A DNA stretch of 64,000 nt from positions 186,001-250,000 of the forward strand of contig NZ_CP095391.1 in NCBI RefSeq assembly GCF_023008585.1, read 5' to 3'. The stretch is from Natribaculum breve. GTDB taxonomy: Archaea; Halobacteriota; Halobacteria; Halobacteriales; Natrialbaceae. The notes under the pieces are model-generated. The model did no database searches. It was not told where the DNA came from and worked only from the letters and a program-made list of their open reading frames with translations. The position numbers were made by a program, and so were the translations under genes. Of this stretch, positions 17,841-26,702 are shown piece after piece; the first letter of the stretch is position 1; the number at the start of each line of letters is the position of its first letter.

Positions 17841-18159
17841 CCAGCCCTCTCGACAGACAGTTCTTGGAGTGCTCAGAGTGACCGCTGTCGGCGGTTTCAT
17901 CGGGTATTCACGGCTTGGCCGCGTAACTGAGTACGTCCAAGAGAAGTCAAGTTAACTGCCCCGCACACGGTGGCGCAGGGCTTATCGGTGGACGTACCGC
18001 GTCGTACCCGAAGAGCGTTCGGACGTTCACGGGTCGGCATCACCGATTCTGGGGCCGGTTGACGGCGGCCCGTGACCGGCGACGGCTGTTGGCCGCCGAC
18101 CACGTACCACTAAATGTGGGATGCCACTCACGTCGACTCTCGAAGGAGGCAGCGCGTGT
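17841..18159. other. Intergenic stretch between transposon relics
   Basis: No gene is supported. The minus strand is open for 68 codons (18103-17897) but the product is unlike any family I know. The region separates the IS6 relic from the hairpin at 18160. Confidence 0.4.
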
Positions 18160-18200
18160 CAGCTTCCCCCCTGCCACGGTGGGGCGGGGAATCCGCCTTG
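18160..18200. repeat. Second copy of the GC-rich hairpin (inverted relative to 10041)
   Basis: TTCCCCCCTGCCACGGTGGGGCGGGGAA forms an imperfect stem-loop, and its complement matches the 10041-10080 repeat over GGCGGATTCCCCGCCCCACCGTGG. It lies at the border of IS relics, consistent with an IS200/IS605-type terminal hairpin left behind after decay. Confidence 0.5.
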
Positions 18201-18232
18201 TTACCTAGTTTGAAGGTGCGTACCGTGAGGAT

Positions 18233-19290
18233 AACTATACTACACGTTAGAAATAATTACTCGTCTATAGAACTGGCGCTTGATCGGGAGTTGTATCGAT
18301 CGCGATCGTCAACTCGGTGAATGAATCGAAGAAACGGTGCTGGAGCGGATTGTAGCTGCCTCCAGCATTCTTCTCCTGGGCTCAGTTCGGATGAATACGC
18401 CGGCAACGTCACGAACGCAAGGTCGTCATGGACCTGGCGGCCCGTGACAGCCAACACCTGAAAATACAGCGACCTGTCCAACGCCACGATCAAATCATCT
18501 CCGAATTCTTTTAATAACGTAAAAATGATGTTTTTGCGTGTTCGGCGGTGACGTACTCTTCGAACCGAAAGAAAAAGCGATCATCGTCCACGATGATCAC
18601 GCCTAGCAAGCACGTCCAACCGCGCTAACTAGAAAGTTCAACAGATGACCGCATGCCGCGCAGAAACCACGTGACATGCGGCTCAACTGGGACAGATGTC
18701 CTGGTTCGATCGATACAGACTACTGTGGCATTCATTTCCGCCGATTTTTAAGATCCTCGCAAAACGTTTTTGCTCGTCAACATCAGCCTCGGCGGCTGTA
18801 CGGCGTGGTTTCTGACAGTTCAATTTCGCTTCTTTGAGGACCGCCGGCAACTCAGGACTGAATACTTGATCCTGTAGATCTCGTCGAGATACTGCTAGAC
18901 GAGAGCCGGCGTCCATGCCGGCGCGTCGACTCCAACTTGCGCAGGTGATTCGTAGACAGTTTCTCCGAACTTTTTCTATATTTCTGAGAGCTTTCGTGTT
19001 TAGCCAGATCGGTAACATCAGTTACGGCCTGCTCAAGCGACTGGTCCGTATCGCGTCGCTTGAGCCAGCTGTAGATCGTTCTTCGCTGAACGTCGTGCCA
19101 CTCGGCGAGTTCAATCTGCGTGACACCGTTTTTGTACGCTATTGCCGGTAAGACCCATTTGTCGGCTTCTGTCTCTCCACGTTGTCGAGGGCCTCTTGCA
19201 ATTCCTTGATAGGAATCTCGTCGAGATGATCCACTGGGACCAACAACTAATTTCGAGTGAAAAGTTCTAGCGGTTACTATAGTAGTGTGG
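18233..19290 (-). pseudogene. Decayed IS630-type transposase and element (copy B)
   Basis: Read on the minus strand from about 19235, the relic starts VDHLDEIPIKELQEALDNVE, shifts frame, then continues AIAYKNGVTQIELAEWHDVQRRTIYSWLKRR split over the helix-turn-helix region, LNCQKPRRTAAEADVDEQKRF, and finally DDLAFVTLPAYSSELSPGEECWRQLQ, which carries the last catalytic Glu. About a third of the catalytic domain is missing. Weak terminal repeats (AACTATACTA near 18233; ACTATAGTA near 19276) remain. It is the better-preserved twin of the relic at 10838. Confidence 0.8.
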
Positions 19291-19694
19291 ATTGAACACT
19301 ACTTGTCGTCGGCCCGACTTGGTATCGTCACCACGTCGCAGTCCGGTGTCGGCACCTCGCAGAGCTATAGTCGGTTTCGTAATTCGATCGTTGATCAAAA
19401 TCCGCTCGACATCACAGGTATCGAACTATGGTGGGCTATAAAAGTACAAATAGTCATAAAATAGATAGCAATAATATATAAACACATACGTAGTGACGCT
19501 CAGAATAAGGTCGATTCGATCTGGACAACTTCTTTTGTTTAGGTTTTCTGGCAAATATTCCAAAAATTCGACGGTTCCCCTTCACTTATCGCAGTAAGTA
19601 TTCCATCTAATTTGTAGGATAGCTAACTAGAGCGTGATTTTAGCAGTTTCATTCGGTAAGTCGGTAGGTAGAAACTGAGACACGGCGGTTGGTT
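19291..19694. other. AT-rich intergenic stretch
   Basis: About 400 bp with no supported gene or RNA. Base composition is clearly more AT-rich than the flanking genes, as in other relic-bearing parts of this region. Confidence 0.5.
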
Positions 19695-20110
19695 CTACGA
19701 ATATCTAACTGGTCAATGAAAGTTGTAGACTACCCATTTGAGCACTATTCCTCGGAGTTCGAGCTGCCAGCTTCGCGCACAGCGGAGCCGAGCGTGCGCT
19801 TGATCGACGAGAAGATCGTTTCGCCTATCCACCTGCGATTGTATCAGCGGCTGTTCATCCGAGCGTTGTGCGCCCAATCTAGCAAGGAGGAGACCTGGTG
19901 GTTGGTCAGTGGTCAACGGGCGACCGTCATCAGTACGGAGCCTGTCCCGAAACGGTTTCCCGTCGTTGCCTCGGTCAGAGGCCAGTGACGGCAGGTCACG
20001 ATCTTCGCGTTGTGTTTCTTCGTCATACAGTGAAAGTTGAAGCAGTACAGCGTTTTAGCGTCCACCAGCACAGTCACATCAAGCGAGCGACCACTTGTCT
20101 CACATAGCCG
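19695..20110 (-). pseudogene. IS5-like (ISH-type) transposase relic, C-terminal part
   Basis: On the minus strand fragments read KTLYCFNFHCMTKKHNAKIV, then LDWAHNARMNSR, a stop, YNRRWIGETIFSSIKRTLGSAVREA, and a degraded tail. The order AHNAR...R..R...ET.FS.IKR.LG.AVRA is the C-terminal catalytic Glu region of haloarchaeal IS5-like transposases. Several stops make it non-functional. The N-terminal part is absent. Confidence 0.6.
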
Positions 20111-20186
20111 CTAGTGATCGAGATGGTCGACACTATCGGCGATAGCCAGTGGCGAACCCGCGTTCATACCCGAGTGAACATTCGGG

Positions 20187-21365
20187 TCAGATCACGCCGT
20201 CGCTCGAGAGCGCTTCGATTTTGTCTCGATCGTATCCGAGCTCCTCGAGCAGTTCTTCGCTGTGCTGGCCTAGGTCCGGGAGCGTTTCACAGCGCAACGC
20301 TGCCTTCTCCATGTCGAGTGGATTGTCGACCACTTCGATCGGTCCCTCGTCTGTCTCGAGTTCGCGGATCATGCCGAGGTGCTCGGTCACCGGATGGTTA
20401 ACGACCTCGTCGATCTCGTTCACGTCACCCCACGGGAGGCCTGCGGCCTCCAGTCGTTCAGCCCAGAAGTCGCGTGGTTTCGACGCGATCGCCTCCTCGA
20501 CGATCGGTTCGAATTCGTCGCGGTTCTCGACGCGCTTTTCGTTACTCTCGAATCGTTCGTCCTGGAGGAGTTCGGGCCGCTCGATGACGTCCTCGCAGAA
20601 CGTCTGGTAATGCCCCTCGCTAAGTACGGCGAAGTTCACGTGCTGATCGTCGCTAGTTCGGTGGGGGCCGTACGGCGTCAGGAGGTGGTGGCGCATGCCA
20701 ACCCGTTCGGGAACGTCGTCGTTGTGCATGTATTTCAACGGGAAGTATCCAAGCCACGAGAGCATTCCACCGAACATTGTGACGTCAATCTCTTGCCCTT
20801 CGCCCGTGCGTTCGCGCTGGAATAGGGCGGTGATCGCTCCCATCGCGCCGTACATCCCGGCGTTGATGTCACAGGCGCTGATCGGGACCTTCGCTGGCGC
20901 GTCTGGACTGCCGTTCATTAAGATCAGGCCCGTCTCGCCTTGCATTACCATGTCGTAGGCCTTCCGATCGCTGTACGGCCCGTCTCGTCCGTACCCGGAA
21001 ATGTTGACGTAGACGAGATCCTCGTTCAGTCCGGAGAGCGTCTCGTAGTCGATTCCCAGGCGCTCGGTCACTCCTGGAGAGAAGTTTTGGACGACGATGT
21101 CAGCTTTCGCTGCTAGATCGCGAAATACCTCGATCCCGCGTTCCTGTTTGAGATCGAGTTCTATGCTGCGCTTGTTTCGGTTCACCCAGACGTGCGACGA
21201 GGAGTGGCCGTCGACAGCACTGTCCCAGGTGCGATTGACGTCGCCGACGCCGGGCCGTTCGATCTTCACTACATCGGCGCCGAAATCACCCAGCAGTCGA
21301 GTACAGAGCGGAGCGCTGATTCCACTTTCGAGCGCGAGTACCGAAATGTCGTCGAGTGCATACAT
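20187..21365 (-). CDS. Type III (CaiB/BaiF) CoA-transferase
   Basis: The 392-residue protein is a full-length family III CoA-transferase: LLGDFGADVVKIERPG (24-39), NRNKRSIELDLK (62-73), NYSPG-like QNFSPG (93-98), and the catalytic Asp in KAYDMVMQ (D138). These enzymes move CoA between acyl-CoA and a free acid in the cytoplasm, activating the acid without ATP. Its stop is followed by the CoA-dependent acyl-CoA dehydrogenase gene 4 bp upstream on the same strand, so the two form an operon (dehydrogenase first). The substrate acid is unknown. A second enzyme of this family is encoded at 58448. Confidence 0.92.
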   Translation of the reverse strand: MYALDDISVLALESGISAPLCTRLLGDFGADVVKIERPGVGDVNRTWDSAVDGHSSSHVWVNRNKRSIELDLKQERGIEVFRDLAAKADIVVQNFSPGVTERLGIDYETLSGLNEDLVYVNISGYGRDGPYSDRKAYDMVMQGETGLILMNGSPDAPAKVPISACDINAGMYGAMGAITALFQRERTGEGQEIDVTMFGGMLSWLGYFPLKYMHNDDVPERVGMRHHLLTPYGPHRTSDDQHVNFAVLSEGHYQTFCEDVIERPELLQDERFESNEKRVENRDEFEPIVEEAIASKPRDFWAERLEAAGLPWGDVNEIDEVVNHPVTEHLGMIRELETDEGPIEVVDNPLDMEKAALRCETLPDLGQHSEELLEELGYDRDKIEALSSDGVI

Positions 21366-21369
21366 GGAT

Positions 21370-22548
21370 TTAGTAGGAACGTGGGAGGTCGAGTACGTGT
21401 TCTCCGATGTAATTGAGGATCATTTCGTCACTGACTGGAGCGATGTGGGTCAGACGGGCCTCGCGGTAGTACCGTTCGACATCGTACTCGGTTGCAACGC
21501 CATACCCCCCGTGGGTTTGGACTGCTGCGTCCGTCGCTTCCGAGGCCGCCTCTCGAGCCATGTAGGCTGCGATGTTCGCTGCTTCGCCGACGTCCCGGCC
21601 TTCCTTGAAGGCTCGTGCGGCCTGATACGTGATGTTTCGCGCGCTCGTCATTCGGGCGTACGCCTCCGCAAGCGGGTGCTGGATCGCCTGATTGGCCCCG
21701 ATCTGCCGATCGAACACTTCCCGCTCGGTAGCGTACTGGACGGCGCGATCGATCGCGACCCGTGCTAACCCGACGGCTTCAGCCGCGATGACGACTCGTT
21801 CCTCGTTGAGTCCGTCCATCACCTGATAGAATCCGTTACCTTCCTCGCCAATGAGGTTCTCCGCGGGAATCTCGAGGTCTTCGAACCAGACTTCATAGGA
21901 GGGAACGGCCGCGCGAATGTTCTTCTCGATTTCGGCGGTGTCGATCGCGCCCTGGGCTTTCGCGTCTTCGAGGTCAACCAGGAAGAGACTCATCCCGCTC
22001 GTCTTCTTGTCGACTTCCTCGCGTGGCGTCGTCCGGGCCACGAGCACCATGTAGTCGGACGCGTGGATGCGAGAACACCACGTCTTCTGACCGTTGACGA
22101 CGTACGTGTCGCCGTCGCGTTCCGCCCGCGTCGTGATCGCCGTCGAATCGAACCCGGCGTTTGGCTCCGTCAGGGCGAAACACTGGAGCAGCTCCTCGCC
22201 GCTCGCAAGTTTTGGCAGGACCTCCTCTTTCATCTCCTCGCTGCCGTAGTTGATGATCGACCGGGGGATGAACATCGCACCGTGACAGGACATCGACCCG
22301 TTGAAGCCAGCCCCGCTCGCGGTAATCTCCTCGAGGATGATAGCCGCCTCCAAGGTGTCTAGTCCCGCACCGCCGTACTCCTCGGGGATCACCGTTCCGA
22401 GCCAGCCGTGTTCTCCGAGCGCTTGGACGAAGTCCATCGGGTACTCTGCGTTCCGATCTCGTTCCTGCCAGTACTCGCTGTCGAAGTCGCTACAGATGTT
22501 CTGTATCTCGGACTGTATGAGTTGCTGCTCTTCCGTAAATTCGAGCAT
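21370..22548 (-). CDS. Acyl-CoA dehydrogenase (copy 1)
   Basis: From ATG 22548 the protein has 392 residues with the full acyl-CoA dehydrogenase architecture: N-terminal helices (EQQLIQSEIQNICSDF), the FAD-binding ALTEPNAGFDS and NGQKTWCS region, and the C-terminal QTHGGYGVATEYDVERYYREAR. The usual catalytic E-G-T near the end is replaced by IAPVS, so the base must lie elsewhere or activity differs. It precedes the CoA-transferase by 4 bp. It resembles the 26703 gene closely along its whole length, and the pair brackets the 2-oxoacid dehydrogenase operon. Confidence 0.9.
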   Translation of the reverse strand: MLEFTEEQQLIQSEIQNICSDFDSEYWQERDRNAEYPMDFVQALGEHGWLGTVIPEEYGGAGLDTLEAAIILEEITASGAGFNGSMSCHGAMFIPRSIINYGSEEMKEEVLPKLASGEELLQCFALTEPNAGFDSTAITTRAERDGDTYVVNGQKTWCSRIHASDYMVLVARTTPREEVDKKTSGMSLFLVDLEDAKAQGAIDTAEIEKNIRAAVPSYEVWFEDLEIPAENLIGEEGNGFYQVMDGLNEERVVIAAEAVGLARVAIDRAVQYATEREVFDRQIGANQAIQHPLAEAYARMTSARNITYQAARAFKEGRDVGEAANIAAYMAREAASEATDAAVQTHGGYGVATEYDVERYYREARLTHIAPVSDEMILNYIGEHVLDLPRSY

Positions 22549-22820
22549 ACTGGTGCCATGGTGTAACAAGACAATAAATCTATGGAGTCCCCTCGTCATC
22601 GGGGTATTTCGTGTCTGTGGGCGGTGTAAAAGGACTTGACGGACAAATTCTCGAGGTGAGAACGGTCTCGTCCGCCAAGAACTGGATCCGACTGCTCGCC
22701 TGCCGGTTGCACCGTCTACTTTCTACCGAACGGTGGCGTGGACGACGGATCGTGAGGCGACCGTTGTGTAGCGAAAAGATAGCCACAGTACGCGTTCTAC
22801 GCCGCCTACGGCGCCGGTGT

Positions 22821-22828
22821 CTTTATTA
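22821..22828 (+). promoter_or_regulatory. TATA box of the 2-oxoacid dehydrogenase operon
   Basis: CTTTATTA lies 30-37 nt before ATG 22858. A short palindromic stretch (GCCGCCTACGGCGCCGG) is just upstream. The divergent acyl-CoA dehydrogenase starts 310 bp away, so this intergenic region holds two promoters. Confidence 0.5.
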
Positions 22829-22857
22829 CAAATCACTCAGAACAAGAACAGACTGAC

Positions 22858-23982
22858 ATGCGATTGTCCACCGAGTCGGTTACTTCCTCTAAGGACGAAC
22901 CGTTCAGGATACTAGATGCTAATGGACGATTGATCGAGGGCCGCACTGGTCCGGATCTCTCGGACGAACAGCTCGTTCAGATGTACGAAGATATGACCTT
23001 CTCGCGTCACTTCGACGAACGAACCGTGAGCCTGCAGCGCCAGGGTCGGATGGGTACCTACGCGCCGGTTGCGGGCCACGAGGGTGCTCAGATCGGAAGC
23101 ACGTACGCGCTCGACCGCGACGACTGGGTGCTTCCGACGTACCGCGAGAGCGCGATTCCCCTGGCTCGCGACGTCGAACCCAGCGAGGTACTTCGGTACT
23201 GGAAGGGCTACGAAGAGGGAAACGCGTCGCTGGTCGCCGAGAACGTCTTCCCGATTAACATCGTCATCGGGAGTCTCATTCCTCACGCGACGGGGATGGG
23301 GATGGCCTTCAAGTACAGAGACGACTACTCGCGGGCCGTCGTGTGTCACTTCGGCGACGGCGCGACGAGCGAGGGCGATTTTCACGAGGCGCTGAACTTC
23401 GCAGGCGTCTTCGATACGCCGAACGTCTTCTTCTGTAACAACAACCAGTGGGCAATTTCCGTTCCGCGTGACCGACAGACCGCAAGCGACACGATAGCCC
23501 AGAAAGCCATCGCCTACGGATTCGATGGCGTCCGGGTGGACGGTATGGACCCGCTCGCCGTCTATCGGGTTACTCGCGACGCAATCGAGAACGCGAAAAG
23601 ACCGGAAGACGACCGGAAACGGCCCACGCTCGTCGAATCGGTGCAGTACCGGTTCGGGGCACACACCACGGCCGACGATCCCTCGGTGTATCGTGACGAC
23701 GACGAACTCGAGCGCTGGCAGCGAAAAGATCCGATCGTTCGGTTCGAGAAGTTCCTGCGTAACACTGGTCGACTCGACGACGAGCGGATCGACGCGGTCA
23801 AGACTCGAAACGAGGAGCGAATGGCGGATGCGATCGAAGCCGTCGAACGGCTCGACGACCCCGACCCCGAGGAGATGTTCCAGAACGTCTACGAGGAACT
23901 GCCCAGTCGACTCGAAGAACAGTTTGAACGGCTTCAGGAACTCAGGGATAGACACGGAGATGACGAACTTCTGGAGGGATAA
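22858..23982 (+). CDS. 2-oxoacid dehydrogenase E1 component, alpha subunit
   Basis: A 374-residue E1-alpha with the thiamine-diphosphate motif GDG (166-168) through NNN (194-196), and the E1-alpha phosphorylation-loop-like segment YRFGAHTTADDPSVYR. With E1-beta it decarboxylates a 2-oxoacid and passes the acyl group to the E2 lipoyl arm. It begins a plus-strand operon, E1-alpha, E1-beta, E2, with 2-bp and 1-bp gaps. Haloarchaea have several such complexes; substrates include branched-chain 2-oxoacids in some cases. The surrounding acyl-CoA genes suggest a branched or dicarboxylic 2-oxoacid here. Pyruvate or acetoin cannot be excluded. Confidence 0.93.
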   Translation: MRLSTESVTSSKDEPFRILDANGRLIEGRTGPDLSDEQLVQMYEDMTFSRHFDERTVSLQRQGRMGTYAPVAGHEGAQIGSTYALDRDDWVLPTYRESAIPLARDVEPSEVLRYWKGYEEGNASLVAENVFPINIVIGSLIPHATGMGMAFKYRDDYSRAVVCHFGDGATSEGDFHEALNFAGVFDTPNVFFCNNNQWAISVPRDRQTASDTIAQKAIAYGFDGVRVDGMDPLAVYRVTRDAIENAKRPEDDRKRPTLVESVQYRFGAHTTADDPSVYRDDDELERWQRKDPIVRFEKFLRNTGRLDDERIDAVKTRNEERMADAIEAVERLDDPDPEEMFQNVYEELPSRLEEQFERLQELRDRHGDDELLEG

Positions 23983-23984
23983 CG

Positions 23985-24998
23985 ATGAGTCAGAATCAGA
24001 ACCAGCACCCAGATCCAACCGAGACGCAGAACCTCACGCTCGTCCAGGCCGTTCGCGACGGCCTGCACGCAGAGATGGAACGCGACGACGACGTCGTCGT
24101 CATGGGCGAGGACGTCGGCGCGAACGGCGGCGTCTTCCGCGCGACCGAAGGGCTCTCCGAGGAATTCGGCGAGGAACGCGTGATCGACACGCCACTCGCG
24201 GAGTCCGGCATTGTCGGCTCCGCGATTGGTATGTCGAGTGTGGGTATGAAGCCGATCGCTGAGATCCAGTTCCAGGGATTCATCTACACGACGTTTGACC
24301 AACTCGTGAGCCACGCCGCTCGACTGCGCACGCGAAGCCGCGGGTCGATTACGTGTCCGCTCGTCGTTCGGACGCCCTATGGCGGTGGCATCCGTCCCCC
24401 GGAGCACCACTCAGAGTCCAAGGAAGCCTTCTTCGTACACGAGCCGGGGTTGAAGGTCGTCGTCCCCTCGACGCCATACGACACGAAGGGCCTGTTGACG
24501 AGTGCGATCCGCGATCCAGACCCAGTGATCTTCTTAGAGCCAAAGCTCATCTACCGAGCGTTCCGCGAGGAGGTGCCAACCGACTCCTACGAGGTACCAC
24601 TCGGCGAGGCAGCCGTCCGTCGCGAAGGTTCAGATATCTCGGTGTTCACGTGGGGTGCGATGACCCGACCGACGCTCGAGGCTGCAGAGGACCTCGAAGG
24701 TGAGATCGACGTCGAAGTCGTCGATCTCCGGACGCTCTCACCGCTCGACACCGACGCGATCGTCGAGTCGTTCAAAAAGACAGGTCGCGGGGCGGTCGTC
24801 CACGAAGCGCCCCTGACCGGCGGGCTCGGCGGTGAGCTTACGGCCACCATTCAGGAGGAGGCGTTGCTCTACCAGGAGGCGCCGATTGAGCGCATCACGG
24901 GCTTCGACACACCGTTCCCGCTGTACGCGCTCGAGGATTACTACATGCCCGAGCCGGCCCGGATCACTGACGGCATTCGCGAGGCGATGAACTTCTGA
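23985..24998 (+). CDS. 2-oxoacid dehydrogenase E1 component, beta subunit
   Basis: This 337-residue protein is a typical E1-beta/transketolase-like subunit: VVVMGEDVGANGGVFRAT near residue 30, then DTPLAESGIVGSAIGM, RTPYGGG, PEHHSES and the C-terminal VVHEAPLTGGLGGE. It supplies the second half of the thiamine-diphosphate site. Its ATG is 2 bp after the E1-alpha stop and its TGA is followed after 1 bp by the E2 ATG, so all three are translated from one message. Confidence 0.94.
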   Translation: MSQNQNQHPDPTETQNLTLVQAVRDGLHAEMERDDDVVVMGEDVGANGGVFRATEGLSEEFGEERVIDTPLAESGIVGSAIGMSSVGMKPIAEIQFQGFIYTTFDQLVSHAARLRTRSRGSITCPLVVRTPYGGGIRPPEHHSESKEAFFVHEPGLKVVVPSTPYDTKGLLTSAIRDPDPVIFLEPKLIYRAFREEVPTDSYEVPLGEAAVRREGSDISVFTWGAMTRPTLEAAEDLEGEIDVEVVDLRTLSPLDTDAIVESFKKTGRGAVVHEAPLTGGLGGELTATIQEEALLYQEAPIERITGFDTPFPLYALEDYYMPEPARITDGIREAMNF

Positions 24999-24999
24999 G

Positions 25000-26541
25000 A
25001 TGCTTCGCGAGTTCAAACTCCCCGACGTCGGCGAAGGAGTCGCCGAGGGCGAACTGATCCAGTGGCTAGTCGCGGAAGGCGACGAGGTGAGCGAAGACCA
25101 GCTGGTTGCCGAGGTCGAGACGGACAAGGCACTCGTCGAAGTGCCCTCCCCGTACGACGGTACGGTTCGCAAACTGTGCGCCGAGGAAGGCGACGTCATC
25201 CCGGTCGGCGACGTGATCATCACGTTCGACGTCCAGGGTTACGAACAGGTGGACGCCAAACTCGAGACCAAACGGACAGACGGGACCATACTGGAGCCCG
25301 CATCGAGCACCGCAGACGCAGACGCGGAAGGCGATACCGACGAGGGGGCTAAAGCGTTGTCGACGGATAGGCGAATCTTTGCACCTCCACGCGTGCACCG
25401 GCTGGCTCGCGAAGCAGATGTCGACCTCTCGCGAGTCGACGGGAGCGGTCCCGGCGGTCGCATCACTGAGGGAGATGTCCGGGCATCCGCCGATGGTAGT
25501 GGCGGACTGGAGTCGGCGGCGGTCGAACCGGCCGCGGTCGGTAACGTATCTACGGTGGACGACTCGAGTGTTCCTGCTGGCCAGGCTGACCCGGGTGCAC
25601 CAGTCCAGAAATGGGTTTCCGACCGAGAGCGCACGCTCGCGACGCCAGCGACGCGACGACTCGCCGAGGAGGAAGGCGTCGACATCGACGCCGTTCCGGC
25701 GGCCGAGGATCGCGACGGAGAGGCGTTCGTCACGTCCGAGGCGGTCGAAGAGTACGTGGCAGCCCAGCGGCGGGCCCAAGAAGCCGACGCCGAAGCCATC
25801 GACAATGCGAGCACGGGCGAATCAGCCGAACGAAAACGGCGCGAACCCTTCACGGGCGTTCGCAAGACCATCGCCGATGCGATGGTGGAGTCGAAGTACA
25901 CTGCGCCACACGTCACTCACCACGACGAGGTCGACATCACGAAACTCGTCGAAACCCGCGAGCGGCTCGCGCCGATCGCCGAGGACCGAGGGATTCGGCT
26001 GACGTATATACCCTTCATCGTGAAGGCGGTCGTCGCGGCACTGAAGGAGTTCCCCAAGATGAACGCCATCATCCACGAGGAAACAAAGGAAATCGTCTAC
26101 CGCAACTACTACAACATCGGCGTCGCGACGGCGACCGACGTCGGGTTGATGGTGCCAGTCCTTGATGATGCGGACCGAAAGGAGATGTTACAGCTCTCAT
26201 CGGAGATGAACGAGCTGGTCGAGCGGGCACGCGAGCGGTCGATCGACCCTGACGAACTGCGCGGGTCGACGTTCACGATCACGAACGTCGGTACGATCGG
26301 CGGCGAGTACGCGACGCCGATCCTCAACTACCCCGAATCGGGCATTCTCGCTATCGGCGAGATCAAACGCAAACCACGCGTGGTAGTCGACGACAACGGG
26401 TCGGAGTCGATCGAGCCCCGCTCGGTGTTGACGCTGTCACTATCGTTCGATCACCGGCTGATCGACGGCGCTATCGGTGCACGCTTTACCAACGCGGTGA
26501 TGGAATACCTCGAGAACCCGGATCTGCTTTTGCTCGAGTGA
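25000..26541 (+). CDS. Dihydrolipoamide acyltransferase (E2), two putative E3-binding domains
   Basis: The 513-residue E2 contains one lipoyl domain (1-80; lipoylated Lys K43 in EVETDKALVEV), a peripheral-subunit-binding domain (about 126-162, FAPPRVHRLAREADVDLSRVDGSG split), a second similar segment (about 212-253, ATPATRRLAEEEGVDIDAV) and the catalytic core (283-513) with H485 and D489 in DHRLIDG. Linkers are acidic and Ala-rich. It transfers the acyl group to CoA. No E3 (lipoamide dehydrogenase) follows, unlike many such operons, so a shared E3 elsewhere is needed. The doubled E3-binding segment is less usual. Confidence 0.93.
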   Translation: MLREFKLPDVGEGVAEGELIQWLVAEGDEVSEDQLVAEVETDKALVEVPSPYDGTVRKLCAEEGDVIPVGDVIITFDVQGYEQVDAKLETKRTDGTILEPASSTADADAEGDTDEGAKALSTDRRIFAPPRVHRLAREADVDLSRVDGSGPGGRITEGDVRASADGSGGLESAAVEPAAVGNVSTVDDSSVPAGQADPGAPVQKWVSDRERTLATPATRRLAEEEGVDIDAVPAAEDRDGEAFVTSEAVEEYVAAQRRAQEADAEAIDNASTGESAERKRREPFTGVRKTIADAMVESKYTAPHVTHHDEVDITKLVETRERLAPIAEDRGIRLTYIPFIVKAVVAALKEFPKMNAIIHEETKEIVYRNYYNIGVATATDVGLMVPVLDDADRKEMLQLSSEMNELVERARERSIDPDELRGSTFTITNVGTIGGEYATPILNYPESGILAIGEIKRKPRVVVDDNGSESIEPRSVLTLSLSFDHRLIDGAIGARFTNAVMEYLENPDLLLLE

Positions 26542-26702
26542 CGAGCGGTCGGAACGCATCGGGTCGGTGGACCGAGGCGGTTTGCATTCTTCGTCAGAGA
26601 CTGAGTTCGGATCTACCACAGAAACGGTGTCTCTGCCGAGACCGATACGGCGCGGACGTCGAATCGAAACCGAATCGGTTGCGCTAAAACCCGACGGTCT
26701 CT

